From an uncultured Gemella sp. (GTDB lineage Bacteria; Bacillota; Bacilli; Staphylococcales; Gemellaceae): DNA of 10,041 nucleotides. Location of the stretch: positions 1 to 10,041 of the forward strand of contig CAMYEU010000045.1 in assembly GCA_947254465.1 (NCBI GenBank). Direction: 5' to 3'. The notes under the pieces were generated by a model. That model did no database searches and was not told where the DNA came from. It was given only the letters and a program-made list of their open reading frames with translations. The number at the start of each line of letters is the position of its first letter. Positions within the stretch are counted from its first letter, which is position 1. This document shows positions 1 through 7,515 of the stretch, one piece after another. Made by a program: the position numbers and the translations under genes.

Positions 1-55
1 CGGCATACGAGATCCTGAGATGTCTCGTGGGCTCGGAGATGTGTATAAGAGTCAG
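1..55. other. Illumina Nextera i7 adapter (untrimmed, non-genomic)
   Basis: Bases 1-13 match the 3' part of the Illumina P7 flow-cell oligo, bases 14-21 (cctgagat) match a known Nextera XT i7 index in adapter orientation (N715 as I remember it), bases 22-36 match the Nextera read-2 adapter, and bases 37-55 match the Tn5 mosaic end with one mismatch (t at 52 where the mosaic end has a). Genomic sequence starts at about 56. The adapter was assembled into the contig, so this end is an artefact and not a biological boundary. No gene should be called across it. Confidence 0.97.
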
Positions 56-229
56 GTCTTCTCCTACATATTTATAGTGAACAATTGCATTATCTGCAGC
101 CTTCATTATATAGTCTTCAGGTTGAACAGTCGACACTAAGAAGAAAGAACCTATAGTCATTGAACAAACACCGATAGTCAACTTTCTCAATGAAAACTTA
201 TTATATTTTTCTCCTAAAAATTTTCTCAA
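56..229 (-). CDS. YSIRK-type signal-peptide surface protein, N-terminal fragment (cut by contig end)
   Basis: On the minus strand an open frame starts at TTG (229-227) and runs uninterrupted into the adapter, giving about 58 genomic codons. The peptide begins (M)RKFLGEKYNKFSLRKLTIG and continues VCSMTIGSFFL. This is the YSIRK-G/S signal motif (here YNKFSLRKLTIG..S..IGS) followed by a hydrophobic stretch, then the mature-side segment VSTVQPEDYIMKAADNAIVH and YKYVGED. In Gram-positive cocci such signals mark Sec-exported proteins delivered at the division septum, usually anchored by a C-terminal LPXTG that is not visible here. The TTG start is supported by GAAGGA at 237-242, 7 bases upstream, and by an in-frame stop just before it (TGA, 247-245). 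An upstream ATG at 248 is in another frame and stops after four codons. The ligand and size of the full protein cannot be known from this piece. Confidence 0.82.
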
Positions 230-324
230 TTTTTTATCCTTCTTTCATCTATTCTATTAATTATTATTTTATGATTAATACATTAATTGTAAGCTTTTTC
301 TAAGAAAAATGCAAGAAAACAGAT

Positions 325-330
325 ATTATA
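325..330 (-). promoter_or_regulatory. Possible -10 box for the YSIRK surface-protein gene
   Basis: The minus strand reads TATAAT at 330-325, about 95 bases before the TTG start. I see no convincing -35 at 16-18 bases (the nearest TTGTTA, 349-344, leaves only 13), so this is a weak call in very AT-rich DNA. Confidence 0.25.
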
Positions 331-382
331 GCTATACTATAATTAACAATATTACATCTTAAAATTAATTAATATTTAAATA

Positions 383-411
383 TAGTTAACACTTTAAATT
401 TACGTTAACTA
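383..411. repeat. Inverted repeat TAGTTAAC-N13-GTTAACTA, possible operator
   Basis: Two perfect 8-base arms (383-390 and 404-411) face each other across 13 bases. They lie between the terminator of the ABC operon and the surface-protein gene, upstream of the candidate -10 at 330-325. A dyad with this spacing could be a dimeric repressor or activator site. It lacks a T-tract, so it is not a terminator. In DNA this AT-rich, chance is a real alternative. The rest of the 230-479 gap holds nothing else I can name apart from the terminator at 443-474. Confidence 0.3.
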
Positions 412-442
412 ATACTATATATAAATTTATTACTCCATAAAA

Positions 443-474
443 AAACTGGAAGTTATTTTATTTACTTCCAGTTT
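443..474 (-). terminator. Rho-independent terminator of the sirtuin/ABC exporter operon
   Basis: A perfect 11-base inverted repeat (443-453 aaactggaagt and 464-474 acttccagttt) encloses a 10-base loop. On the minus strand the stem runs into seven consecutive T (445-439). It begins 5 bases after the stop codon of the last ABC gene and separates that operon from the surface-protein gene downstream. Confidence 0.92.
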
Positions 475-479
475 AAAAT

Positions 480-2219
480 CTATTTATTTAACATACCTGC
501 TTGAAGTTGGTACATTTTGTAATAATTACCTTTTAACGCTATTAACTCATCGTGTGTTCCAGATTCAATAATTTCACCTTTATCTAATACGTAAATACAG
601 TTAGAATCTTGAATCGTTGATAATCTATGAGCAATTGCTATTGTTGTTCTACCTTTTCTCATTTTTTCAAGAGAATGTTGAATCAATTCTTCTGTTTCTG
701 AGTCAATATTTGCCGTCGCTTCATCAAGAATAAGAATCTTCGGCTTACTTGCTATAGTTCTAGCAAATGTTAACAGTTGTCTTTCTCCAGATGAGAACGT
801 TGAACCTCTTTCTGTAACTAAGCTGTCATACTTATCTTCTAATTTATCGATAAAGTTATGCGCATCAACAAACTTCGCCGCTTCAATAACATCTTCTCTT
901 GTTAATTCTTCGTTATACATTTTAATATTAGACTCTACTGTCCCGTGATATAAAAATGGATCTTGAAGTACTAGTCCTACACTATTTCTTAATTCTTTAG
1001 AACTATAGTCTTTAATATTAACACCATCAATTAGAATTTCTCCTCTATCATAATCATAGAATCGTAAGAATAAATTCATAATAGAAGATTTACCAGAACC
1101 AGTAGCTCCTACAAACGCTATACTCTCTCCATTTTTAACACTGAATGAAATATTTTTTAGAACATCACGTTTACCATCGTAAGAGAAGCTAACATTTTTG
1201 AACTCGATATCACCACGTAAAATCTTATGGTCACTTTCTTTTTGCTCTGGCTCATATTCTTCATTGTCTATTAGTGTGAAAACACGACCTGCAGAAATTA
1301 TAGAAGTTTGAAGAATTGAGAAGTTTTGCATTAGTTCAATTAATGGATTGAATAGCTGATTCGTATATTGAATAAATGCATATATTATCCCAGCTGTAAA
1401 GCCAGCACTTTCAAAACTAAGTCCAAAATACATTACGATAACACCATATGCTAATACTTTAAATAATGCCATAGCTGGTCTTAATAATAAACTATCAACT
1501 TTTAATGATTTAGTGTAATAATGAAGATGTTCATTATTAACCTCTCCAAATTCATCAATTAGACGTTGTTCCTGATTAAATGCTTGGATAATCTTCATAC
1601 CTTCAATTGATTCAGATAACTTAGTATTCATTTCACTAATTTTCGCACGAGAAATTTCTACTAATCTACTAGAAAGCTTCTGGTATAAATATACCGAACC
1701 GACCATTACAGGAATAAATAGTATCATGTATATCGTTAATTGCCAGCTTAGAGCAATCATCGCAGAAAGTGTTACTACAAACATAAGTATAGTATTTAGG
1801 AAACTTGAGAAAATTGTTCCAAACATATCCGCAACAGCCTGTGTATCATTAGTTAATCTCGATACTACAGAACCGACAGGAGTCTTATCGAAGTAAGACA
1901 TTCCTAACTTTTGCAAGTTAGCAAAACTATCATTTCGTAAATCTCTAACTATACTGTGTGCTACTTTTGCAAAGTAATACTCTCCTAAAAATGTAAACAC
2001 AACTCTTAGGATAAACAATCCAAAATAAATTATTAATATATATAATCCAGCTTTAGCAATATTTTTTGTAATAAAATTATCAATATAATATTGAGCTAAT
2101 AGAGGAATTGCTGTTGCAACTATCGAAGTCATTAATATAAATAATAGTGCTAAAATCGATAAGCCTTTATAACGCAACATATAGCGCATTAATCTAAAAA
2201 ACGTCTTACTTTTTGACAT
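480..2219 (-). CDS. ABC exporter half-transporter, catalytic-Glu subunit (BmrD/LmrD/EfrD-like)
   Basis: Second half of a heterodimeric multidrug-type ABC exporter in the cytoplasmic membrane. Counting from the 2225 ATG (581 aa), an N-terminal six-helix membrane domain (about 20-310) is followed by a nucleotide-binding domain with Walker A GATGSGKS (373-380), Q-loop Q421, signature SSGERQ (478-483), Walker B ILILDE with catalytic E502, and H-loop H533. The signature departs from LSGGQ while Walker B is intact, the pattern expected of this subunit in asymmetric exporters. Two ATGs are possible, 2225 and 2219. AGGAGG at 2228-2233 lies only 2 bases from the first but 8 from the second, so I prefer 2219 (579 aa). 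The gene then overlaps the preceding ABC gene by 14 bases, implying coupled translation. The substrate cannot be read from sequence: drugs, lipids or peptides are all possible. Confidence 0.93.
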   Translation of the reverse strand: MSKSKTFFRLMRYMLRYKGLSILALLFILMTSIVATAIPLLAQYYIDNFITKNIAKAGLYILIIYFGLFILRVVFTFLGEYYFAKVAHSIVRDLRNDSFANLQKLGMSYFDKTPVGSVVSRLTNDTQAVADMFGTIFSSFLNTILMFVVTLSAMIALSWQLTIYMILFIPVMVGSVYLYQKLSSRLVEISRAKISEMNTKLSESIEGMKIIQAFNQEQRLIDEFGEVNNEHLHYYTKSLKVDSLLLRPAMALFKVLAYGVIVMYFGLSFESAGFTAGIIYAFIQYTNQLFNPLIELMQNFSILQTSIISAGRVFTLIDNEEYEPEQKESDHKILRGDIEFKNVSFSYDGKRDVLKNISFSVKNGESIAFVGATGSGKSSIMNLFLRFYDYDRGEILIDGVNIKDYSSKELRNSVGLVLQDPFLYHGTVESNIKMYNEELTREDVIEAAKFVDAHNFIDKLEDKYDSLVTERGSTFSSGERQLLTFARTIASKPKILILDEATANIDSETEELIQHSLEKMRKGRTTIAIAHRLSTIQDSNCIYVLDKGEIIESGTHDELIALKGNYYKMYQLQAGMLNK

Positions 2220-3966
2220 CTTCATTTCCTCCTTTCAAGCTTTCTTCCATCTGTTGACTCTCATAAGTCTCTTTATACCAACCGTTATTAGCAATAAGTT
2301 CATCATGAGTTCCTTTTTCAATAATCGTGTTATCACCTAAAACAATTATTAAATCAGCTTCCACCACCGCAGATAGTCTATGTGCAGTAATAATATTAGT
2401 TTGACCACTACGTTGTTCTTTTAAGTTCTCTAAAATCACATGTTCAGTCTTAGCATCAACCGCAGATAATGAATCATCAAGGATTAAAATTTCAGGATTA
2501 ATAATCAAAGCACGACTCATTGCTAAACGTTGTTTTTGACCACCTGAAAGACTAACACCTTTCTCACCAACAATCGTATCAAACTTCTCAGGCATAGCCA
2601 TAATATCATCATACAGACCACAAATTTTTGTAATTTCTTCTACTTGTTTATCACCAATTAAAGGATTCGCAAAACGAATATTTTCTTTAATCGACATAGC
2701 AAACAGTACTTGATCTTGCGGTACATATCCAATAAGTTTTCTAAGATCACTAATACTATATTTAGCAATGTCCCTATTGTTAAGCATGATATTACCAGAT
2801 TTAATATTAAACTCTCTTAATAATAGCCTTAATAATGTAGTTTTACCTGCTCCAGTAACCCCTACGATACCCAGTGTTTGACCTTTTTCAATAGCAAACT
2901 TAATATCTCTTAGGACACTCTTACCTTCTTCAAATTCGAAGTTGTTTATATTATATTCAAGTCTACCATTTTCAGCTTTGATATTACTATCTAAGTTAGT
3001 ATTTACCTCATTAGCTTCCGCTAATAAACTCTCAATACGTTTATAAGATACTTCACCACGTTGTGATATATTGTATAACCAACCAATGGCTTGAAGCGGC
3101 CATACTAACATATCAAGATAAGTCACGAAAGTAACTAACTCCCCAACCGATAAATCACCATTTGAGATAAAAATACCACCGAAGACAAGAGTAAGTGTGT
3201 AAGATAATCCAACAAAGATTAATACCATTGGATCAAATAATGAGTTATACTTAGCAGCTATAACATTCTTACCAAATACTTTGTTATTTACTTCTCTAAA
3301 ACTCTTAATTTCATCACTACCATAACCGAATGATTTAGTAACCTTTATCCCAGAGGCACTTTCTTGAACCTTATTATTCAAATCAGAAAACGACTCTTGT
3401 GCCGCTTCAAAACTCTCATAGTTTTTATCACCAATATAATTAGTAGCATACGCTAAAAATGGTAAAGGAATAATAGCTATTAGAGTTAACTTGAAATCAA
3501 TTAAAAATATCATCGTAAATAATGTCACTAAAGCTGTAATACTCGCATCAACAGCCGACATTACTCCTCCACCAGCAACCATTGCTACTGAGTTTATATC
3601 ATTCGTTGCATGCGCCATTAAGTCACCAGTACGATATTTTTGGAAGAACGATGGAGACATCTTAGTAAAGTGTTCAAATAATCTTGACCTTAAGATTCTT
3701 CCTAAGTTATATGCCGCTCCAAAAATATAAACACGCCAAACATAGCGAAGTGCGTACATTGCAAGTGCAGCTAATACAAGATAACCGACATTTAAGAATA
3801 ACTCACCATTAGTTAAATTTCCAGCCTCAATTTTATCAATAACAGTCCCAATAACTTTGGGTGGAATTAAGTTGAAAATACTTACCAAGACAAGGGCAAT
3901 TATCCCAATAATGTAACGCCTTTTTTCTAGCTTCATAAACCAAGCTAATTTTCTAAATAAATACAT
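2206..3966 (-). CDS. ABC exporter half-transporter, degenerate-site subunit (BmrC/LmrC/EfrC-like)
   Basis: First half of the heterodimeric exporter, 586 aa. A six-helix membrane domain (about 15-305) precedes a nucleotide-binding domain with Walker A GVTGAGKT (369-376), Q-loop Q417, canonical signature LSGGQ (473-477), Walker B ILILDD (493-498) and H-loop H529. The residue after the Walker B Asp is D498 instead of Glu. In BmrCD, TM287/288 and LmrCD this substitution marks the subunit that contributes the non-hydrolytic site, while its intact LSGGQ completes the active site of the partner. The ATG directly follows the TAG of the sirtuin gene with no spacer, and a weak AGGTGAT site lies inside the end of the sirtuin gene, so translation is probably coupled. 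It overlaps the next ABC gene by 14 bases. Length and domain order are normal, with no sign of damage. Confidence 0.93.
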   Translation of the reverse strand: MYLFRKLAWFMKLEKRRYIIGIIALVLVSIFNLIPPKVIGTVIDKIEAGNLTNGELFLNVGYLVLAALAMYALRYVWRVYIFGAAYNLGRILRSRLFEHFTKMSPSFFQKYRTGDLMAHATNDINSVAMVAGGGVMSAVDASITALVTLFTMIFLIDFKLTLIAIIPLPFLAYATNYIGDKNYESFEAAQESFSDLNNKVQESASGIKVTKSFGYGSDEIKSFREVNNKVFGKNVIAAKYNSLFDPMVLIFVGLSYTLTLVFGGIFISNGDLSVGELVTFVTYLDMLVWPLQAIGWLYNISQRGEVSYKRIESLLAEANEVNTNLDSNIKAENGRLEYNINNFEFEEGKSVLRDIKFAIEKGQTLGIVGVTGAGKTTLLRLLLREFNIKSGNIMLNNRDIAKYSISDLRKLIGYVPQDQVLFAMSIKENIRFANPLIGDKQVEEITKICGLYDDIMAMPEKFDTIVGEKGVSLSGGQKQRLAMSRALIINPEILILDDSLSAVDAKTEHVILENLKEQRSGQTNIITAHRLSAVVEADLIIVLGDNTIIEKGTHDELIANNGWYKETYESQQMEESLKGGNEDVKK

Positions 3967-4713
3967 CTACACATCACCTAACCCTTCTTCTAATTTTGAA
4001 AATACTTCTCCGATTTTTTCATTAATTACTAGATCTGCCATATTATCCTGAGGAGTAGATGATTTGTTAATAACAACCAAATACTTTCCTCTAAAATAAT
4101 GTAGTAGGTTAGCTGCTGGATAAACACTTAATGAAGTACCACCGATAATCAGTACCTCAGCTCTTTCTATAAAGCTAATTGCAGTATTAAATACCGTCAT
4201 ATCTAATTCCTCTTCATATAAAGTAACATATGGTTTTATTACTCCATCACATTTATCACAGCTCGGTATCTTTTCATTTTTAGCTAAGAAATCTTCTAAG
4301 TTGTAAAAACTTTTACACTTAGTACAATAATTTGCATCTACACTTCCATGAAGTTTAAGAACATTTTTACTACCCGCTTGTTCATGTAAAGTATCAATAT
4401 TTTGTGTAATTACTGCTTTAAGTTTCCCTTGCTTTTCCAAGTCCGCTAAATAAAAATGAGCTCTATTCGGTTTAGCCTCAGGATAAACTAAATGCTTCTT
4501 GTAAAAATCAAAGAAATCTACAGGATACTTCACAAACATAGTTCTAGAAACAAGTTGTTCAGGTGTAAAGTGTCGATTTAGTTTTACACTAAATACTCCA
4601 TTCGCACTTCTAAAATCTGGTATATCAGATTCAGTAGAAACACCTGCTCCACCAAAAAAGACAATATTATCACTCGATTCTATTATTTCTTTTAGTTTCT
4701 CTATATTATTCAT
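3967..4713 (-). CDS. Sir2-family NAD-dependent protein deacylase (sirtuin)
   Basis: Cytoplasmic enzyme that uses NAD+ to remove acyl groups from protein lysines, giving nicotinamide and O-acyl-ADP-ribose. From the chosen start (248 aa, normal for bacterial sirtuins) the NAD-binding motif GAGVSTESDIPDFRS is at 22-36, QNID at 104-107, the catalytic His at 122 in LHGS, four zinc cysteines at 130, 133, 152 and 155, and the second Rossmann motif GGTSLSVYPA at 191-200. The usual Gly before IPDF is Asp (D30). The frame is open back to 4788, but that start would translate the secA terminator. The ATG at 4713-4711 has GGAGGT at 4721-4726, 7 bases away, and matches the family's N-terminus. It is the first gene before the ABC pair and abuts it exactly. 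The shared operon suggests co-expression but does not show that the exporter is a deacylase target. Confidence 0.93.
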   Translation of the reverse strand: MNNIEKLKEIIESSDNIVFFGGAGVSTESDIPDFRSANGVFSVKLNRHFTPEQLVSRTMFVKYPVDFFDFYKKHLVYPEAKPNRAHFYLADLEKQGKLKAVITQNIDTLHEQAGSKNVLKLHGSVDANYCTKCKSFYNLEDFLAKNEKIPSCDKCDGVIKPYVTLYEEELDMTVFNTAISFIERAEVLIIGGTSLSVYPAANLLHYFRGKYLVVINKSSTPQDNMADLVINEKIGEVFSKLEEGLGDV

Positions 4714-4720
4714 AATACTT

Positions 4721-4726
4721 ACCTCC
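4721..4726 (-). promoter_or_regulatory. Ribosome binding site that fixes the sirtuin start
   Basis: GGAGGT on the minus strand, 7 bases before ATG 4713. It decides against the upstream in-frame ATG at 4788, which has no comparable site and sits inside a hairpin. Confidence 0.85.
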
Positions 4727-4751
4727 ATATAAAATATTGTAAAAGCCATGA

Positions 4752-4785
4752 AAAGAAGGAAACCTGCTTTTAAGTCTCCTTCTTT
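4752..4785 (-). terminator. Hairpin terminator after secA
   Basis: A 12-base stem with one mismatch (4752-4763 against 4774-4785) encloses a 10-base loop. On the minus strand it is followed by TTTTC and, a little later, CTTTTAC. It begins 10 bases after the secA stop. The T-tract is shorter than at the other two terminators here, so some read-through into the sirtuin/ABC operon is plausible. I see no clear separate promoter in the 82 bases between secA and the sirtuin gene. Confidence 0.75.
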
Positions 4786-4795
4786 CAATTAACTA

Positions 4796-7360
4796 CTAAT
4801 TAGCTTCTTTTTCTTTTTGAGCTTTTAACTCTTTGATACGTTGTTTACGCTCTTCGATACGAGCTTTTTTCTCTTCACGAGATGTACTCTTAATTGGACC
4901 ACGTGCAATATGCTCTTTACTATCGTTAGTAACAAGGTTTGTTGGCTCTTGTTTCATTTCGATTTCTTCGTGACGTTCTACTCTGATACGCATTAAGTTA
5001 GTAACAACCTCAACTTGAATATCATCTATCATATATTCAAACATTTCATGACCTTCATTTTTATATTCACGAAGTGGATCAATTTGTCCATAAGAACGAA
5101 GGAAAATACCTTTTCTAAGCTGATCCATTTGATCGATGTGATCAGTCCATCTATCATCGATGGCATTAAGAAGAATATACCTCTCGAATGAATTCATTGT
5201 TTCATCACCAAGTAACTCACGTTTCTCAGCTAATTCTAAGTTAATCCTATGTAATACAAGCTCACGAATTTCATCATCAGACATAACTTCTGAATATTCA
5301 CTCTCTGTAATAGGTTTTTGTCCTAAGAATTTCTCATTAAGTGATTTAATGATTTCTTCCGTTTCTTCTTTTTCACTATGAGCTTCCATATTTTCTACAA
5401 TGTAAGCCATAGTCTTATCTACTGCATCACCTATCATATCTTGGATAATATCGGTAACAACTTCATTCTCCAATACTTCATTTCTTTCAGCATACATAAT
5501 TTCACGTTGTTTACGTAATACATCATCATATTGAAGTACTTGTTTACGTGAATCATAGTTATTACCTTCAACACGTTTTTGAGCACTTTCAACTGATCTA
5601 CTCACCATTCTACTTTCAAGTGGTGTATCTACATCTTTCCCCATGATTTTTTGTAATCTGTCTGCTCCAAAACGAACCATAAGCTCATCTTCTAAAGATA
5701 GATAAAATCTACTGTATCCTGGATCTCCTTGACGTCCTGAACGACCACGTAGCTGATTATCTATACGACGTGATTCGTGACGTTCTGTACCAATAACGGC
5801 AAGACCACCTAATTCACGAACACCTTCACCAAGTTTAATATCCGTACCACGACCAGCCATGTTAGTCGCGATAGTTACTGAACCACGTTGACCAGCTTGT
5901 TTAATGATTTCTGCTTCACTTTCGTTTTGTTTAGCATTAAGGACTTTATGAGGAACACCGTATTTATATAATAATTTAGATACTAGTTCACTTGTTTCAA
6001 TAGACACTGTACCTAAAAGGACTGGTTGTCCTTTATCATAACGTTCTTTAACTTCTTGTGCTACTGCATTAAACTTAGCTTCCATATTTGAGTAAATGAA
6101 ATCTGGTTCATCAATCCTTTGGATTGGTCTGTTCGTAGGAATTGTAGTTACAAACATGTTATAAATATTTCTAAATTCTTCTTCCTCTGTTTTACCAGTA
6201 CCAGTCATTCCACTAAGTTTTTTATACATTCTGAAGAAGTTTTGGAATGTAATAGTCGCCATTGTTTTACTTTCTTTTTGGATTGGAACACCTTCTTTAG
6301 CTTCAATAGCTTGGTGTAATCCTTCAGAGAAACGACGTCCAGGCATTGTACGACCAGTGAATTGGTCAACGATTAAAATTTCTCCATCTTCTGCAACTAC
6401 ATAGTCAACATCTAGTGCCATTGTGTAATTAGCTTTTAACGCTTGATTAATATGATGCGTCAAATCAACATTTTTTAAATCATATAGATTTTTTAAACCA
6501 AAGTAACTTTCCGCTTTATCAATACCATTTTCAGAAAGTTGGATAGATTTAGTTTTAATGTCTAATGTATAATCTCCATCACTACCATCTTCTTTTTCTG
6601 CTTTTTTCAATGTTTTAACGAAGGCATTTGCAACTTGATATAATGAAGTTGATTCTTGACCTTCACCAGAGATAATAAGTGGTGTACGTGCTTCATCGAT
6701 AAGTACTGAGTCAACCTCATCGATTACAGCATAGTTTAATGGACGTTGAACGCGAGCTTCAACTGTTTTAACCATGTTGTCTCTTAAGTAGTCAAACCCT
6801 AACTCATTGTTAGTTGAGTATGTAATATCAGCATTATACGCTGCTCTTTTCTCTTCAGAGTTTAGAGAGTTTAAGTTAAGACCTACAGAAAGCCCCATGT
6901 AGTTATAAAAAGTTCCCATTTCTTGAGCGTCACGTTGAGATAAGTATTCGTTAACTGTAACAACGTGTACACCTTCACCTGCTAATGCATTCAAGTATAC
7001 TGGCATTGTCGCAGTAAGAGTTTTACCTTCCCCTGTTCTCATCTCTGCGATATCTCCACGGTGAAGTGCGATACCACCCATGATTTGAACCTTATATGGT
7101 TTCATTCCTAGTGAACGAAATGCTCCTTCACGAGCTGCAGCAAATGCATCTACTAAAATTTTATCTAATATCTCAGGTGTAGCTTTTCCTTTTTCTTTTT
7201 GTTCTTGGATATGAGCTTTAAATTCTTCAGTTTTATTTATTAATTGTTCATCGCTAAGACTAGAGTATTCTTCATCTTTAGCTAATACTTTATCAGCTAA
7301 TTTTGATAAGCTTTTTACTTCTCTTCTGTTAGCATCAAATATTTTTCCTAAAATAGCCAT
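4796..7360 (-). CDS. secA: Preprotein translocase ATPase SecA (SecA1)
   Basis: Motor ATPase that pushes unfolded preproteins through the SecYEG channel at the cytoplasmic membrane. The protein is 854 aa, the size of a housekeeping SecA1 and longer than typical accessory SecA2. Visible motifs are MGGIALHRGDIAEMRTGEGKT (94-114, including Walker A), the DEVD box at 214-217, IDEARTPLIISG from 221, the preprotein cross-linking region, ATNMAGRGTDIKLG, and motif VI with GTERHESRRIDNQLRGRSGR. The helical wing and scaffold regions are complete. The C-terminal tail is charged (KKARIEERKQRIKELKAQKE) and lacks the CxCxSG...CxC/H zinc motif found in many SecAs, a common loss in Gram-positives without SecB. 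The start has GGAAGG at 7370-7375, 9 bases upstream. It has its own promoter and terminator, so it is probably monocistronic with some read-through. Confidence 0.98.
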   Translation of the reverse strand: MAILGKIFDANRREVKSLSKLADKVLAKDEEYSSLSDEQLINKTEEFKAHIQEQKEKGKATPEILDKILVDAFAAAREGAFRSLGMKPYKVQIMGGIALHRGDIAEMRTGEGKTLTATMPVYLNALAGEGVHVVTVNEYLSQRDAQEMGTFYNYMGLSVGLNLNSLNSEEKRAAYNADITYSTNNELGFDYLRDNMVKTVEARVQRPLNYAVIDEVDSVLIDEARTPLIISGEGQESTSLYQVANAFVKTLKKAEKEDGSDGDYTLDIKTKSIQLSENGIDKAESYFGLKNLYDLKNVDLTHHINQALKANYTMALDVDYVVAEDGEILIVDQFTGRTMPGRRFSEGLHQAIEAKEGVPIQKESKTMATITFQNFFRMYKKLSGMTGTGKTEEEEFRNIYNMFVTTIPTNRPIQRIDEPDFIYSNMEAKFNAVAQEVKERYDKGQPVLLGTVSIETSELVSKLLYKYGVPHKVLNAKQNESEAEIIKQAGQRGSVTIATNMAGRGTDIKLGEGVRELGGLAVIGTERHESRRIDNQLRGRSGRQGDPGYSRFYLSLEDELMVRFGADRLQKIMGKDVDTPLESRMVSRSVESAQKRVEGNNYDSRKQVLQYDDVLRKQREIMYAERNEVLENEVVTDIIQDMIGDAVDKTMAYIVENMEAHSEKEETEEIIKSLNEKFLGQKPITESEYSEVMSDDEIRELVLHRINLELAEKRELLGDETMNSFERYILLNAIDDRWTDHIDQMDQLRKGIFLRSYGQIDPLREYKNEGHEMFEYMIDDIQVEVVTNLMRIRVERHEEIEMKQEPTNLVTNDSKEHIARGPIKSTSREEKKARIEERKQRIKELKAQKEKEAN

Positions 7361-7393
7361 TAATATTTTCCTTCCGACATATTTTCTTATTTA

Positions 7394-7515
7394 GGCAGTG
7401 TCTCGAAAGTCACGATTCCAGAGAAATCCATTTTGTCGAGTTGCTATCGCAAAGTTCATTAAATAGCTAAAAAGCTTTTATAAAGCGAATTTAGTTATCA
7501 ATAAACCACTGTGCC
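7394..7515. mobile_element. Possible 122-bp MITE or IS remnant in the secA leader
   Basis: The left end (plus strand) reads taGGCAGTG and the right end, reverse-complemented, reads taGGCACAGTG, so the ends are inverted repeats differing by a two-base gap, each flanked by TA (7392-7393 and 7516-7517). The segment also looks less AT-rich than the surrounding intergenic DNA. This resembles a short non-autonomous element inserted at TA. An alternative is that the pairing ends form the base of a folded secA leader RNA. I cannot identify a family or show other copies within this window. Confidence 0.35.

Noticed and set aside
116..160. Apparent frameshift in the YSIRK gene
   Set aside because: A first reading with an extra T suggested one. 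Recounting base by base (136-151) shows the frame is continuous from 229 to the adapter.
3491..3730. Plus-strand open frame of 79 codons
   Set aside because: Antisense to the membrane domain of the ABC subunit, no ribosome site, and no recognisable protein pattern.
5160..5381. Plus-strand open frame of 73 codons
   Set aside because: Antisense to conserved secA; Ser/Leu-rich sequence typical of a shadow frame.
6119..6319. Plus-strand open frame of 66 codons
   Set aside because: Antisense to conserved secA motor domain; no start signal.
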